Shown in pieces: positions 1 to 10,214 of a DNA stretch of 64,000 bases. How positions within the stretch are numbered: position 1 is the stretch's first letter; every line of letters starts with the position of its first letter. Source of the DNA: Bathymodiolus brooksi (Eukaryota; Mollusca; Bivalvia; Mytilida; Modiolidae); contig OY804578.1 in the NCBI GenBank assembly GCA_963680875.1, positions 101,213,689 through 101,277,688 on the forward strand, written 5' to 3'. Position numbers and translations under genes: made by a program. The notes beneath the pieces were generated by a model that made no database searches, had not been told where the DNA came from, and worked only from the letters and a program-made list of their open reading frames with translations.

Positions 1-629
1 TCGACTAAGGTCACATAAACAGGATAGCCAAAGTCGACTAAGGTCACATAAACAGGATAGCCAAAGTCGACTAAGGTCACATAAACAGGATAGCCAAAGT
101 CGACTAAGGTCACATAAACAGGATAGCCAAAGTCGACTAAGGTCACATAAACAGGATAGCCAAAGTCGACTAAGGTCACATAAACAGGATAGCCAAAGTC
201 GACTAAGGTCACATAAACAGGATAGCCAAAGTCGACTAAGGTCACATAAACAGGATAGCCAAAGTCGACTAAGGTCACATAAACAGGATAGCCAAAGTCG
301 ACTAAGGTCACATAAACAGGATAGCCAAAGTCGACTAAGGTCACATAAACAGGATAGCCAAAGTCGACTTAGGTCACATAAACAGGATAGCCAAAGTCGA
401 CTAAGGTCACATAAACAGGATAGCCAAAGTCGACTAAGGTCACATAAACAGGATAGCCAAAGTCGACTAAGGTCACATAAACAGGATAGCCAAAGTCGAC
501 TAAGGTCACATAAACAGGATAGCCAATGTCGACTAAGGTCACATAAACAGGATAGCCAAAGTCGACTAAGGTCACATAAACAGGATAGCCAAAGTCGACT
601 TAGGTCACATAAACAGGATAGCCAAAGTC
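1..629. repeat. 33-bp satellite array, about 19 copies
   Basis: Head-to-tail 33-bp units (TCGACTAAGGTCACATAAAC followed by AGGATAGCCAAAG), nearly identical; a few carry CTTAGG for CTAAGG or AATGTC for AAAGTC. It begins at or before the window edge. Since 33 is a multiple of three, the minus strand reads as an open 11-residue repeat, which I take to be non-coding. On the minus strand the unit closely matches the 5' part of family H (compare 6941-6970, GACCTTAGTCGATTTTAGCT), so the satellite probably arose from that element. Confidence 0.97.
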
Positions 630-805
630 ATACATCCTTCAGAGACAGCATTTCCCAGTGGAAAAATAACCTCATTTTCCACATAACATTTTTAACTATG
701 CCCAAACCCAAACAGGACGAGAACAAAACATTAACAAAGGTTCTCCTACCCCCATGCAAATGTGACCGTAGCTGGATTTTGTTTGCTATCCTGTTTAGTT
801 CCTTT
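630..805. other. Non-coding spacer after satellite
   Basis: No supported gene. Around 775-805 the words GCTATCCTGTTTAGTTCCTT resemble the 5' part of family H in plus orientation, opposite to the adjacent satellite. Confidence 0.5.
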
Positions 806-1162
806 GCTTACATACTTAGTTCAAATAAAGGCATTTTTGTATGACCAATATGACCGGAAGTAAACTGTTCATATTTTCACACCCCAGGAAAATAAACGGT
901 TATTGGATTACTACAAGATCATTTCCATATCGAGGCCCATATTGGCCCGGGCCAATATGGGCCTCGACTTCGTCTCAGGCCAATATGAGTGTCTCTTTTC
1001 TAGATGTCGGAAGTATGTAATAAATAGTTTAATACATGGGCATTTCCATATTGATCTGGTTATCATCCCTCGACCCATATTGGCCCTCGACTGCGTCCCG
1101 GTCCAATATGGGGGTCTCGGGAAGATAAACAGGTCAATATGAAAATGCCCATGTATTAATCT
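806..1162 (+). repeat. Palindrome-rich element, left copy of a 9-kb-spaced inverted pair
   Basis: About 355 bp repeated in inverted orientation at 10215-10570. It contains a perfect 38-nt palindrome at 930-967 (TCGAGGCCCATATTGGCC plus its complement around CCCGGG) and several further CCATATTGGCC/GGCCAATATGG words. A TTAA-flanked hairpin MITE (1029-1159) sits inside it. The short ORFs here on both strands come from the palindromes and are not genes. Confidence 0.85.
1029..1159. mobile_element. TTAA-flanked hairpin MITE (piggyBac-type target)
   Basis: TTAA at each end encloses inverted repeats beginning TACATGGGCATTT and ending AAATGCCCATGTA. The inner part again pairs through CCATATTG/CAATATG words. 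TTAA target duplications are typical of piggyBac and Kolobok elements. No coding capacity. A second copy lies at 10217-10347. Confidence 0.7.
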
Positions 1163-1543
1163 GTAAGTATTACACATCTCAAGAATAATCCTTTCATGTT
1201 TACTGCATGTACTATATGTATGTATTTAAACCCCACACCTTTCATCTTATTACTGTATATTTTACACAACACTAACCTTGAATATCAAATGAAAGATACA
1301 AAAAGATTGTTGAATGATAGAATTTTTTTTTTTTTTTTTTTTTAACATTTTTAGAGTTCTTGAGTGCAGAACTATTTGAATCCTACATACTACAGAGATT
1401 AGGAATGCTAAGAAATAGTGGCAACCTATTTGTTCGGAAAGACTTAATTAAATGGATAAATAATCATAGCCCTTGACTTAAAGAAAACTTTGACAAAGTT
1501 TTTGATGAAACTTTGATAGTGACAACGATCAAAAACTTTAACC
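1163..1543. other. Non-coding, leads into Harbinger-like left end
   Basis: AT-rich with a poly-T run at about 1323-1343. From about 1470 the words ACTTTGACAAAGTTTTTGAT and AACTTTGATAGTGACAACG recur at 3820-3905 on the far side of the 38-bp array. These are probably the ends of one PIF/Harbinger-like element. I could not fix a 3-bp target duplication. Confidence 0.5.
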
Positions 1544-3390
1544 AACTTTGATGGAATAGAACTCCATCCTATTTTTCTTCAAACTTTGATGGAATAGAAC
1601 TCCATCCTATTTTTCTTCAAACTTTGATGGAATAGAACTCCATCCTATTTTTCTTCAAACTTTGATGGAATAGAACTCCATCCTATTTTTCTTCAAACTT
1701 TGATGGAATAGAACTCCATCCTATTTTTCTTCAAACTTTGATGGAATAGAACTCCATCCTATTTTTCTTCAAACTTTGATGGAATAGAACTCCATCCTAT
1801 TTTTCTTCAAACTTTGATGGAATAGAACTCCATCCTATTTTTCTTCAAACTTTGATGGAATAGAACTCCATCCTATTTTTCTTCAAACTTTGATGGAATA
1901 GAACTCCATCCTATTTTTCTTCAAACTTTGATGGAATAGAACTCCATCCTATTTTTCTTCAAACTTTGATGGAATAGAACTCCATCCTATTTTTCTTCAA
2001 ACTTTGATGGAATAGAACTCCATCCTATTTTTCTTCAAACTTTGATGGAATAGAACTCCATCCTATTTTTCTTCAAACTTTGATGGAATAGAACTCCATC
2101 CTATTTTTCTTCAAACTTTGATGGAATAGAACTCCATCCTATTTTTCTTCAAACTTTGATGGAATAGAACTCCATCCTATTTTTCTTCAAACTTTGATGG
2201 AATAGAACTCCATCCTATTTTTCTTCAAACTTTGATGGAATAGAACTCCATCCTATTTTTCTTCAAACTTTGATGGAATAGAACTCCATCCTATTTTTCT
2301 TCAAACTTTGATGGAATAGAACTCCATCCTATTTTTCTTCAAACTTTGATGGAATAGAACTCCATCCTATTTTTCTTCAAACTTTGATGGAATAGAACTC
2401 CATCCTATTTTTCTTCAAACTTTGATGGAATAGAACTCCATCCTATTTTTCTTCAAACTTTGATGGAATAGAACTCCATCCTATTTTTCTTCAAACTTTG
2501 ATGGAATAGAACTCCATCCTATTTTTCTTCAAACTTTGATGGAATAGAACTCCATCCTATTTTTCTTCAAACTTTGATGGAATAGAACTCCATCCTATTT
2601 TTCTTCAAACTTTGATGGAATAGAACTCCATCCTATTTTTCTTCAAACTTTGATGGAATAGAACTCCATCCTATTTTTCTTCAAACTTTGATGGAATAGA
2701 ACTCCATCCTATTTTTCTTCAAACTTTGATGGAATAGAACTCCATCCTATTTTTCTTCAAACTTTGATGGAATAGAACTCCATCCTATTTTTCTTCAAAC
2801 TTTGATGGAATAGAACTCCATCCTATTTTTCTTCAAACTTTGATGGAATAGAACTCCATCCTATTTTTCTTCAAACTTTGATGGAATAGAACTCCATCCT
2901 ATTTTTCTTCAAACTTTGATGGAATAGAACTCCATCCTATTTTTCTTCAAACTTTGATGGAATAGAACTCCATCCTATTTTTCTTCAAACTTTGATGGAA
3001 TAGAACTCCATCCTATTTTTCTTCAAACTTTGATGGAATAGAACTCCATCCTATTTTTCTTCAAACTTTGATGGAATAGAACTCCATCCTATTTTTCTTC
3101 AAACTTTGATGGAATAGAACTCCATCCTATTTTTCTTCAAACTTTGATGGAATAGAACTCCATCCTATTTTTCTTCAAACTTTGATGGAATAGAACTCCA
3201 TCCTATTTTTCTTCAAACTTTGATGGAATAGAACTCCATCCTATTTTTCTTCAAACTTTGATGGAATAGAACTCCATCCTATTTTTCTTCAAACTTTGAT
3301 GGAATAGAACTCCATCCTATTTTTCTTCAAACTTTGATGGAATAGAACTCCATCCTATTTTTCTTCAAACTTTGATGGACTTTGATGGAA
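1544..3390. repeat. 38-bp satellite array, 48 near-identical copies
   Basis: Unit: AACTTTGATGGAATAGAACT then CCATCCTATTTTTCTTCA, repeated 48 times with essentially no variation by eye. GATGGA ... TCCATC inside each unit can form a 6-bp hairpin. The start of the unit (AACTTTGATGGAA) resembles the flanking Harbinger-like terminal sequence (AAACTTTGATAGTG, TTTTTGATGGAAAAC), so the array looks like an internal amplification of element-end sequence. Confidence 0.97.
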
Positions 3391-3517
3391 ATCAACCAAT
3401 CAGAATACTGTTTTGGAATGATGAGATGATGTTTACAAAACAAAAGCACATGATAATAAAAAGGCGGGAAAGGGAAAATCAGCAAGATGAGTAAGAAATG
3501 AATATGGACAAATGAAA

Positions 3518-3766
3518 TCACAGAAGAATTGATTGAATTGTTGTTTTGTCCATTCTAAAATAATTTCGGAACTCGTTCGGGTCTTCAGTGTGCAATTCTT
3601 TAAGAAGTGTATTGTATGCGCTTCTTTGTTTCCTTCTCAGCAACCAAGATCTAGTTTTCCTCCTTCTCACCCTTGCACGGTCCTGGAGTCTCCTTCTAAG
3701 GATTGCAATGCTTATTAGACATAAAGTGACAGCAATGTTTTCATAATTTGTGAGAGTTGGAGCCAT
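3518..3766 (-). pseudogene. Truncated PIF/Harbinger-type transposase, N-terminal fragment
   Basis: An 82-residue ORF from the ATG at 3766 (the open frame extends slightly upstream). It has an arginine-rich stretch (ILRRRLQDRARVRRRKTRSW) followed by a segment ending LHTEDPNEFRNYFRMDKTT. That is the layout of the N-terminus of PIF/Harbinger (HARBI1-like) transposases, basic region then E/DP..F.NYFRM. A stop follows and no DDE catalytic domain is seen. The reading runs towards the 38-bp array, so the array and a deletion probably replaced the rest of the gene. Family assignment is from memory of the motif. Confidence 0.65.
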
Positions 3767-3799
3767 TTTTTTCGTGTTTACAAGATTTCTCTCCAATTC

Positions 3800-3910
3800 T
3801 TTGACAAAGATGATAAAAAAACTTTGATAGTGACAACAGACACTTTGTCCAAGTTTTCTTTGACAAAGTTTTTGATGGAAAACTTTGATAGTGACAACGG
3901 GCTTTAGATG
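3800..3910. mobile_element. Right end of Harbinger-like element
   Basis: Repeats CTTTGACAAAG, TTTTTGATGGAAAACTTTG and ATAGTGACAAC also found at 1470-1530, ending ACAACGGGCTTTAG. The complement of this end (AAAGCCCGTTGTCAC) resembles left-end words near 1467 (AGCCCTTGAC). Exact termini are uncertain. Confidence 0.5.
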
Positions 3911-4192
3911 TTTTAGTTTTGATTTTTAAATGTTTTGTGTTTAATTGCGCTGTGTTGATAATGTGTGTATAGTTATCATTATAAAAATGCACATATTCAT
4001 AACATGTTGAATTTTTGAAGAATACAATATCTTCAATATGGTTGCTTCGAATTGTACATTTCTAACATGAAACTAGTAAATAATTATTAACAATTCTTAA
4101 GCAAACCGTTATTACTAACATGACACTCCAATCGAAATTCTAATACAAGCTTTCACAAAGGTGTAATAATACATTGTCTAGTTCTTTAATTT

Positions 4193-4395
4193 AAGAAGAG
4201 TTTGAAGACACCAAAGGGGTAATCAGAATCTGTATACCGATGAAAAACAGACAACACAATGGCCAAAAGAAAAAGGACAAAAGGACAAACAACGATCTAT
4301 AAAACATACATATAAAACTAAAGATCAAGTAACACGAACCCCACTAAAAACCGGGGGTGAACTCAGGTGCTCCAGAAGGGTAAACAGTTCAATAC
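4193..4395 (+). repeat. Dispersed repeat, family T
   Basis: About 200 bp running from AAGAGTTTGAAGACACC through AACACGAACCCCACTAAAAA to CAGGTGCTCCAGAAGGGTAA. Other copies here: 24355-24580 (-), 27395-27580 (+), 28180-28400 (-), 52390-52600 (+), and fragments at 5620-5690, 5843-5925, 18445-18500, 19990-20050, 53400-53512, 62871-62945 and 63915-63985. Short ORFs in it are not conserved. Class unknown. It resembles a repeat common in bivalve genomes, from memory. Confidence 0.75.
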
Positions 4396-4512
4396 ATGGA
4401 TGAATAATTTTAGCTTTATCTGTGTAAATATGAATCGCATAATGCATAGTGATAATGGTACAACAATGAGTTTTAATGTTCGTTGTCCATGATTTCGTGT
4501 TAGGCACATTCA

Positions 4513-4520
4513 GTGAGTGA

Positions 4521-4582
<62 letters not shown>
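4513..4582. repeat. (TG)n(AG)n compound microsatellite
   Basis: GTGTGTGT followed by a long GAGAGA run. It produces a spurious Ser/Leu and His/Thr-rich ORF on the minus strand. Confidence 0.97.
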
Positions 4583-4584
<2 letters not shown>

Positions 4585-4759
4585 ACAATAGCCAAATGAA
4601 AAAGTACAGGGTGACCCAAAAAAAACCCGAACCCATAAAAATGCTAATTAATCCTACATAGGTCCATCAAATTTCTTCAAATTTGGTAGACTTTAACTTC
4701 AGCCTATGGATGAACTTTCCACAAAGTTTTAGCCATCTGAGTCAGTTTGCATAGAATTT

Positions 4760-4978
4760 TTATGTTCTTTCCAAAATGTGATCCAAATGGCATCCTCGGC
4801 GTTGAAGGCACACTTGCATACGTCGCGCAAAATTGTCAATGACTCGCACACATTCCTCCTTAGGGATTTCCCTGATCTTTGCTGTGATTGCTGCCTTCAG
4901 TTCACCAATTGTTTGAGGATTGTTCTCATACACATTATCCTTGAGATACCCCGACAGATAAAAATCTGGGGGGTTCAA
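4760..4978 (-). pseudogene. Inverted second copy of the mariner C-terminus
   Basis: The last 70 or so residues of the same transposase (NPPDFYL...HILERT) on the opposite strand in the left arm. By eye it differs from the right-arm copy at one residue (Ser for Trp in the PPDFYLWGYL block). It is a transposon arm, not a gene. Confidence 0.8.
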
Positions 4979-4996
4979 GTCTGGTGAAAGCGCTAT

Positions 4997-5407
4997 GTGG
5001 CAGTACTGATGAAGTTTTGGGCATCATTGGGACGACGCAGAGGTATAGATCGAGATGAACAGTGGTTCCGGCAAGATGCCCCCCCCCTCCACACAAAAAA
5101 TGACTCGCTAGCCTGGCTTAGAGAGCGATTTAAAGACAGACCGATCGACAGGAAGTGTGAAATCAAGTGGGCAGCGTATTCACCAGACTTGAACCCCCCA
5201 GATTTTTATCTGTGGGGGTATCTCAAGGATAATGTGTATGAGAACAATCCTCAAACAATTGGTGAACTGAAGGCAGCAATCACAGCAAAGATCAGGGAAA
5301 TCCCTAAGGAGGAATGTGTGCGAGTCATTGACAATTTTGCGCGACGTATGCAAGTGTGCCTTCAACGCCGAGGATGCCATTTGGATCACATTTTGGAAAG
5401 AACATAA
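4997..5407 (+). pseudogene. Mariner-superfamily transposase, C-terminal fragment
   Basis: An open frame of about 136 codons ending at 5407. It shows WFRQDAPPLHTKN, matching the usual second catalytic block W.QQDGAPPHT but altered by loss of a residue. It then has WAAYSPDLNPPDFYLWGYLK, the third block, and a C-terminus ending CLQRRGCHLDHILERT. About 41 residues separate the second Asp from the Asp of PPDF, consistent with a long-spaced IS630/Tc1/mariner subgroup. The first Asp and the DNA-binding region are missing. The spliced or initiating start is not recoverable. Confidence 0.8.
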
Positions 5408-5558
5408 AAATTCTATGCAAACTGACTCAGATGGCTAAAACTTTGTGGAAAGTTCATCCATAGGCTGAAGTTAAAGTCTACCAAATTTGAAGAAATTTGA
5501 TGGACCTATGTAGGATTAATTAACATTTGTATGGGTTCGGTTTTTTTTGGTCACCCTG

Positions 5559-6769
5559 TACAAACAGACATAGTTTGTTCAAAAAATTACTACTCAGAAA
5601 ACTTAAGATAGATTGAGCAAAACGAACACCACTGAATACCGGGGCGAGATGTCAAACGCTCCTGATGCAAAACCATATTTGTGAAATGTAGAACAACACT
5701 GAAGGCTCTGTTCGTTTACTTTAATTTGTGTCTAGGTGTCATGTTGCATACAAAACAACTTAAGGGAAAAAAAATGCTATGTCGGCCATTAATGCACTTA
5801 AAAAATAAATTCCTTAACATCATCTATTATTATCATTCAAAAAAGAAGAGTTTGAAGGTACAAAAGGGGTAATCAGAATCCGTATATCAAATAAGAACAG
5901 ACAACACAGTAGCCAAAACAGAGGCCCTTACCTATTTTGCTTAATTTTTAACATTTGAATCCAATATATAATAGACAGTGTAAATTCTAAAGACATTTCG
6001 TTTTTTGAAGATTTGATCTTTAGACGGTGTAAATTCTAAAGACATTTCTTTTTTTGAAGATATGATCTTGAACAAATAACAGGTAAACGCGTTTCCAGTA
6101 TTGTGTGGGGTATATATAAATTATGCAATTCATCGTTGTTCATCGAACTGGGTGATGTATTATTATACCTTTGTGAAAGCAGAACAAGGCCACCTACACA
6201 ATAGGAATTAATATTACAATATTGTCTGTTGTACAATATCAATCTACCAACATTGTGTTGTCTATCAGTTTACTTTATACATACATTTTTTTGTATATTA
6301 ATGTCCATATCATAGCATGCAATCAGGTAAAATGTGGGTGTGTTAGACAAGAAATGTCGTCAAATGTGCCAAATTATTACCTACGCTAGGAATTCATTTT
6401 TGTTTCTAAAAGTGTACTAAAATTGTTAACAAGAAAGATCGATTTCATTATATAACAATGTTTCAATTATTTCGTAGCGGTCGGATGATTGTCTCTAACT
6501 TCTAGAATAAATTAAATATACTGAATTATTTGTTTTCATATTGAAATCCAAACCATGTATCCTGCCTATTTACAAAATTACCATGCAGAATACGAACAAA
6601 AACCACCATACAATACAATACAAATAAAACGCAAATAAAGAAACCCACAAAGAAAGCAGAAAAACAAAATGATAAACTTGTGAATACTATTAAATATGTA
6701 GCCTCCTGTAAAAAGATTAGGCACTTTATGTTGGCTATATTGTTTGGGCTCTTTGGCTTGCTTGTTCCT
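5559..6769. other. Non-coding; family T fragments and a short tandem duplication
   Basis: Family T pieces occur at 5620-5690 and 5843-5925. A ~50-bp unit (GTGTAAATTCTAAAGACATT...) is tandemly duplicated at about 5973-6070. No gene recognised. Confidence 0.55.
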
Positions 6770-6850
6770 ACATAATTTTAAGATTATTCGGCTTTCCAAT
6801 CTTTTGACAAGTATTCCAGAAACGCGTCGAGCGCACTAATAAAATCGTAG
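6770..6850 (+). repeat. Family H copy, internally deleted
   Basis: CGGCTTTCCAATCTTTTGAC then TTCCAGAAACGCGTCGAGCG. The segment containing helix I 5' arm and CTGATGA is deleted, but the GAAACGCGTC half is intact. It abuts an inverted copy at 6838. Confidence 0.75.
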
Positions 6851-6940
6851 ATATCGAATTTAGTTCGCATAGCGCATTTCTAGAATAACCTTCATCAAGT
6901 ACCCGCATAGTCAAAAGATTGGAAAGCCAAATAATTTAGG
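6838..6940 (-). repeat. Family H copy, minus strand
   Basis: On the minus strand: GGCTTTCCAATCTTTTGACT, then ACTTGATGAAGGTTATTCTAGAAATGCGC and ACTAAATTCGATATC in that order. TTGATGA replaces CTGATGA and GAAATGCGC replaces GAAACGCGTC, so the ribozyme-like core is degraded. Confidence 0.75.
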
Positions 6941-7105
6941 TGACCTTAGTCGATTTTAGCTATCCTGTTTAGGCCCTTTGGTTTTATTGACCACAAAACT
7001 TTAAATCATTTGGCTTTCCAATCTTTCGATTTTGAGCGTACCTGATGGTGGTTATTCCAGAAAAGCGTCGTGCGCACTAAATTTGATATCTACGATTTTA
7101 TTAGT
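6941..7105 (+). repeat. Family H copy, nearly full length
   Basis: The most complete copy for defining the family. In order: GACCTTAGTCGATTTTAGCT, ATCCTGTTTAGGCCCTTTGG, AAATCATTTGGCTTTCCAAT, TTGAGCGTACCTGATGGTGG, TTATTCCAGAAAAGCGTCG, TGCGCACTAAATTTGATATC, TACGATTTTATTA. The arms GAGCGTAC and GTGCGCAC can pair as helix I of a hammerhead. CTGATGG and GAAAAGCGTC each deviate by one position from the core. Confidence 0.85.
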
Positions 7106-7668
7106 GCGCCGGCATTAATAGTCTTACAGAGCAAGCAGCCGCAAAGGATCTGAAAAGGATACCAACGTTTTTACTGCAAAAGATCAGTCGTTTTCTTTGG
7201 TAATCCCAGTTATTCCTCCACCAATAAATTTGACCGCTATGTCTTTTTTAAAGCTAAGGCATACTTTTGAAGTGACGTTTAATGCCAATGGGCCCAACCC
7301 ATAATTGCTAAATGTGTATTTTATTTAAGATGTATCATACAATGTACTTTTGTAACGGAGATTTTGATTCGCCAGAATGGTTTTCTTATATGATTCGTGC
7401 AATAGGTTTTTAATTGTATTTCGATAAATCATACTTGTACATGTTTATGATATACGTCTTTTAAAGAAAGATATTCGAGAGATACTAATAATAAAAGTCA
7501 TGATGACTTTGTTAATGTTCCAAATTTTGAAATTAAAAAAAAATCTTTTTTTAACTATGTTATAAATAGCGATTGTGCAATATTTAACATGTTTGATTTT
7601 TGTTATTTTCCAGTGTTTATATTTTAATGACGGAAAATTTCCATTTGAAGTGCTCAAGTAGAGATACC
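7106..7668. other. No feature recognised
   Basis: AT-rich, short frames only. A small SINE-core-like word (TATTCCTCCACCAATAAATT, 7210-7229) is the sole match to a repeat elsewhere in the window. Confidence 0.5.
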
Positions 7669-7670
7669 AG

Positions 7671-7879
7671 TGAACCACGAATTATTCACAGGCGCTCGTG
7701 GCACGGACCTACCACCCCCTTTTTTTTCTAACTTTCTGTTTGCAAATTTATTTTCAATAAAATTTCTTTATTTCTTTATTATTTCATCTCTTTTTCCTTA
7801 TTTTAACTTGTTCGTGTCAATATTCATACAATCTTATGTTAACAACAATTTACATGTATCGACCCTATAGATACTAATA
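7671..7879 (+). repeat. Dispersed repeat, inverted partner at 10565-10775
   Basis: ACAGGCGCTCGTGGCACGGACC through TCATACAATCTTATGTTAAC to TCGACCCTATAGATACTAAT. The same ~200 bp occurs inverted at 10565-10775, there fused directly to the palindrome-rich element. Here the repeat ends at the insertion site of the MULE-like element. No coding potential. Confidence 0.8.
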
Positions 7880-9287
7880 GGGTACATGTTAAATGCGAAA
7901 TGAAACGCGAAACGAAGCATGCGAAACGGAACGAAACGAAACGAAATTTACCGAAACGGAACGAAACGAAACGAAATGTAACAGAACGAAATAAAATGAA
8001 ACGAATTTATCGAAACGAAACGAAACAAAACCATGTTTATTTCTGACATACACTGAGGGGTTTCCAAAATGGGTCAATCGAGGAGCAAATGTCTGTCCCA
8101 ATTAAAAAATCAAATTTAATAATTAGATTATCATTTCACAGTTCAAGAGATTTGGTATAACTTCCATGCAATATCAATATTATTACGCTATACATTCACA
8201 TAACAGCAATGTATTTACATCTAATAACTGTTGGTGGCACAAATGGACTATTGGGAGTATGAAATTCGCAGATTGGTGAACACTGCAAGTGTGTCTGTGT
8301 GCATTGGTAAAATTCAGATGTGTCACTATAATTTAGTATGGGGGAAAAGCGGGTATTTTCGATGGCACACAATCGATATATATTCATCTAGTTTTAAATA
8401 GTACATTATACATTTTCACAAGCTGCAAGGGATGCCAAGCGGTGGTCGAAATATTATCCCGACCATTCAGTCAGGCTTGAGGGTACGACCCTTCATTCAT
8501 GCGAACTCCGAGGGATGTCGAGGTAGAAACACAATCCGGCCTTCCAGGCTTGCGGGGCTCGACCCCTCCTTCATGGGCGTCCATCGGAAAGTGACGTCCT
8601 AGTCCTGCGTTTTGAGAATGCCGAGTTCCAGGCACGTTAAAGAATCGTTGTTCATCTTATTTTGCTGTGGCAGCCAAAATGTCCTAGAGTACTCGTCGAC
8701 CGGCAATGAGGTAAATGACAGGTTTATTCTAGGCTATTCCTGAACAATACAATGTCTCAAAATGCTATACTAGTATAAGTTTCCAACAAGGAGTTTGCAT
8801 ATCGAGGAATCAGTGCATAAAAGGGCTATGTATAGTGACTATATAGAACAATTATATTAAATACATACACATAGCACCTTTTTGCAGTAAGCCGTCAAGA
8901 TGATTATTCGCGTCTTTTTGTATTCAAGTTGAAAAGAAAAAAAAAGTCAAGCACTGTTCACCGACAATCACATGAACATCGACAACAAGAACCACCCACA
9001 ACTCCTCCGACAAGAACAACCATTTATATGACCAATGATCATCCAGATCGGGCTTGGAACAGGCATGTATGTTTCGACATACCGGTATTCTGTTTTGTTC
9101 CGTTTCGGTATATTCGTTTCGCTAAATTGCATTCCCTTCCAATTTTTGTGTACATTTCATTTCATTTCGTTTCGTTTCGCTTCGTTCCGTTTCGCTTCGT
9201 TTTGGTAAATTTCGTTACGTTTCATTTCGTTTCGTTCCGTTTCGGTGTATTTCGTTTCGCGTTTCATTTCGCATTTTACAGGTACCC
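7880..9287. mobile_element. Non-autonomous MULE-like element with GAAAC-rich long TIRs
   Basis: A 1,408-bp element flanked by a perfect 9-bp direct repeat ATACTAATA (7871-7879 and 9288-9296). Ends GGGTAC...AAATGCGAAATGAAACGCG and the complement at the right form long TIRs (about 7880-8035 and 9085-9287) made of degenerate GAAAC/GTTTC pentamers. A 9-bp target duplication with long TIRs is the Mutator/MULE hallmark. The interior has no transposase. It has a GC-richer block at 8430-8700 and a Lys/His-rich short frame at 8929-9294 that runs into the TIR and is not credible as a gene. Confidence 0.8.
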
Positions 9288-9296
9288 ATACTAATA

Positions 9297-9803
9297 ATCC
9301 GCAAGGAATGTAACTCGAATAATTCAGCGCACTCTATCCGCTATTGCTACTCGAGGGCTTGAACTCTCCTTGTGATAAAATCGCGTCAGCTGCTCTCTAA
9401 AAGAAAGAGCCAATCAGAGATGATTATTTGCCGAGTATGCGCAAGGCGGTTCTTTCAATTTCCGGTAATGTTTACAAACAACAAGAAATGGAGATCGACA
9501 AATTTATTTTACGATGTTTAATTCATTATTTAGTTTTCCTACATTTCTTCTCTTTTCACCTTTTAGATTAGTAATGTCAAACACGTGGGTACAATGAAAA
9601 CATTTGACACCTGAACGCTCCATTGACCCATGTTTACAAACATTTCCTAAGCTCCTCCTACTTTTAGTGCCAAAAGTCACCACGCGCAGTTTATTCCCAG
9701 AATGCATTGCTAATTTGAAACTTCCGATTGACGCGTTTTATCGAGAAAGTCGTTCAGGCGTTAATATAGCAAAGCGTAATATAACGACTGGATTATTCGA
9801 GTT
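9297..9803. mobile_element. Possible ~500-bp TIR element (weak)
   Basis: TGTAACTCGAATAATTCAG at about 9308 and its complement-like CTGGATTATTCGAGTTACA at about 9788 form a short inverted repeat, suggesting another non-autonomous element. No confident target duplication and no gene inside. Confidence 0.35.
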
Positions 9804-10202
9804 ACAAGGCATGAAACTCCGCAGGTTTAAAAATCGTACCCCTGCTCGCTTCGAGTACATTTATTGCACCATATTTCCATTATGTCATTCAAACTAGGAC
9901 ATGTATCCATTCCTCAAAGACGCATCTTTTCGCCCCTGTTTTTGTTTTGTGCATACGATAGCTCAGTTCTCCAAAATTTTAAGATTTTCAAACATTTATT
10001 GCCAAATTTTTCGTAGAGTACCCTTCGGTAACGGAAATGACGTACCACTGAATTCCGGATGCAAAAACAGGGGCGAAAAGATGCGTCTTTTAGGAATGGA
10101 TACATGTCCTAGTTTGAATGACATAATGGAAATAAGGTGCAATAAATGTACTCGAAGCGAGCAGGGGTACGATTTTTAAACCTGCGGAGTTTCATGCCTT
10201 GT
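9804..10202. mobile_element. Fold-back element with 141-bp arms
   Basis: Left arm 9804-9944 starts ACAAGGCATGAAACTCCGCA. Right arm 10062-10202 is its near-exact complement, with a 117-bp loop. GGATTATT occurs just left (9790-9797) and immediately right (10203-10210), a possible target duplication if six terminal bases were lost at the right end. Short ORFs on both strands are mirror images of the arms. Confidence 0.8.
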
Positions 10203-10214
10203 GGATTATTTACA

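Larger units (their letters stand above)
4607..5558. mobile_element. Fold-back mariner-type element, TA flanked
   Basis: TA precedes CAGGGTGACCCAAAAA at 4607, and TTTTTGGTCACCCTG ends at 5558 before TA. The inverted repeats are far longer than usual: about 4607-4984 pairs with 5183-5558 almost base for base. The left arm is an inverted copy of the transposase 3' end plus the terminal sequence, so the element is two copies of one mariner 3' end facing each other across about 200 bp. It cannot encode a whole transposase. The arms differ by few bases, so formation was recent or the arms have been homogenised. Confidence 0.9.

Noticed and set aside
369..575. 68-codon repetitive ORF on the minus strand
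   Set aside because: Product of a 33-bp satellite whose period is a multiple of three.
1..629. CRISPR-like array
   Set aside because: Repeats are contiguous with no unique spacers, and the sequence is eukaryotic.
4325..4636. 103-codon minus-strand ORF
   Set aside because: Largely the translation of a (TG)n(AG)n microsatellite plus family T sequence.
8929..9294. 121-codon plus-strand ORF
   Set aside because: Its second half is the GAAAC-type TIR of the MULE-like element; low complexity, not a gene.
9504..9707. 67-codon minus-strand ORF with spaced cysteines
   Set aside because: No recognisable domain or splice signals, and it lies in a cluster of mobile elements.
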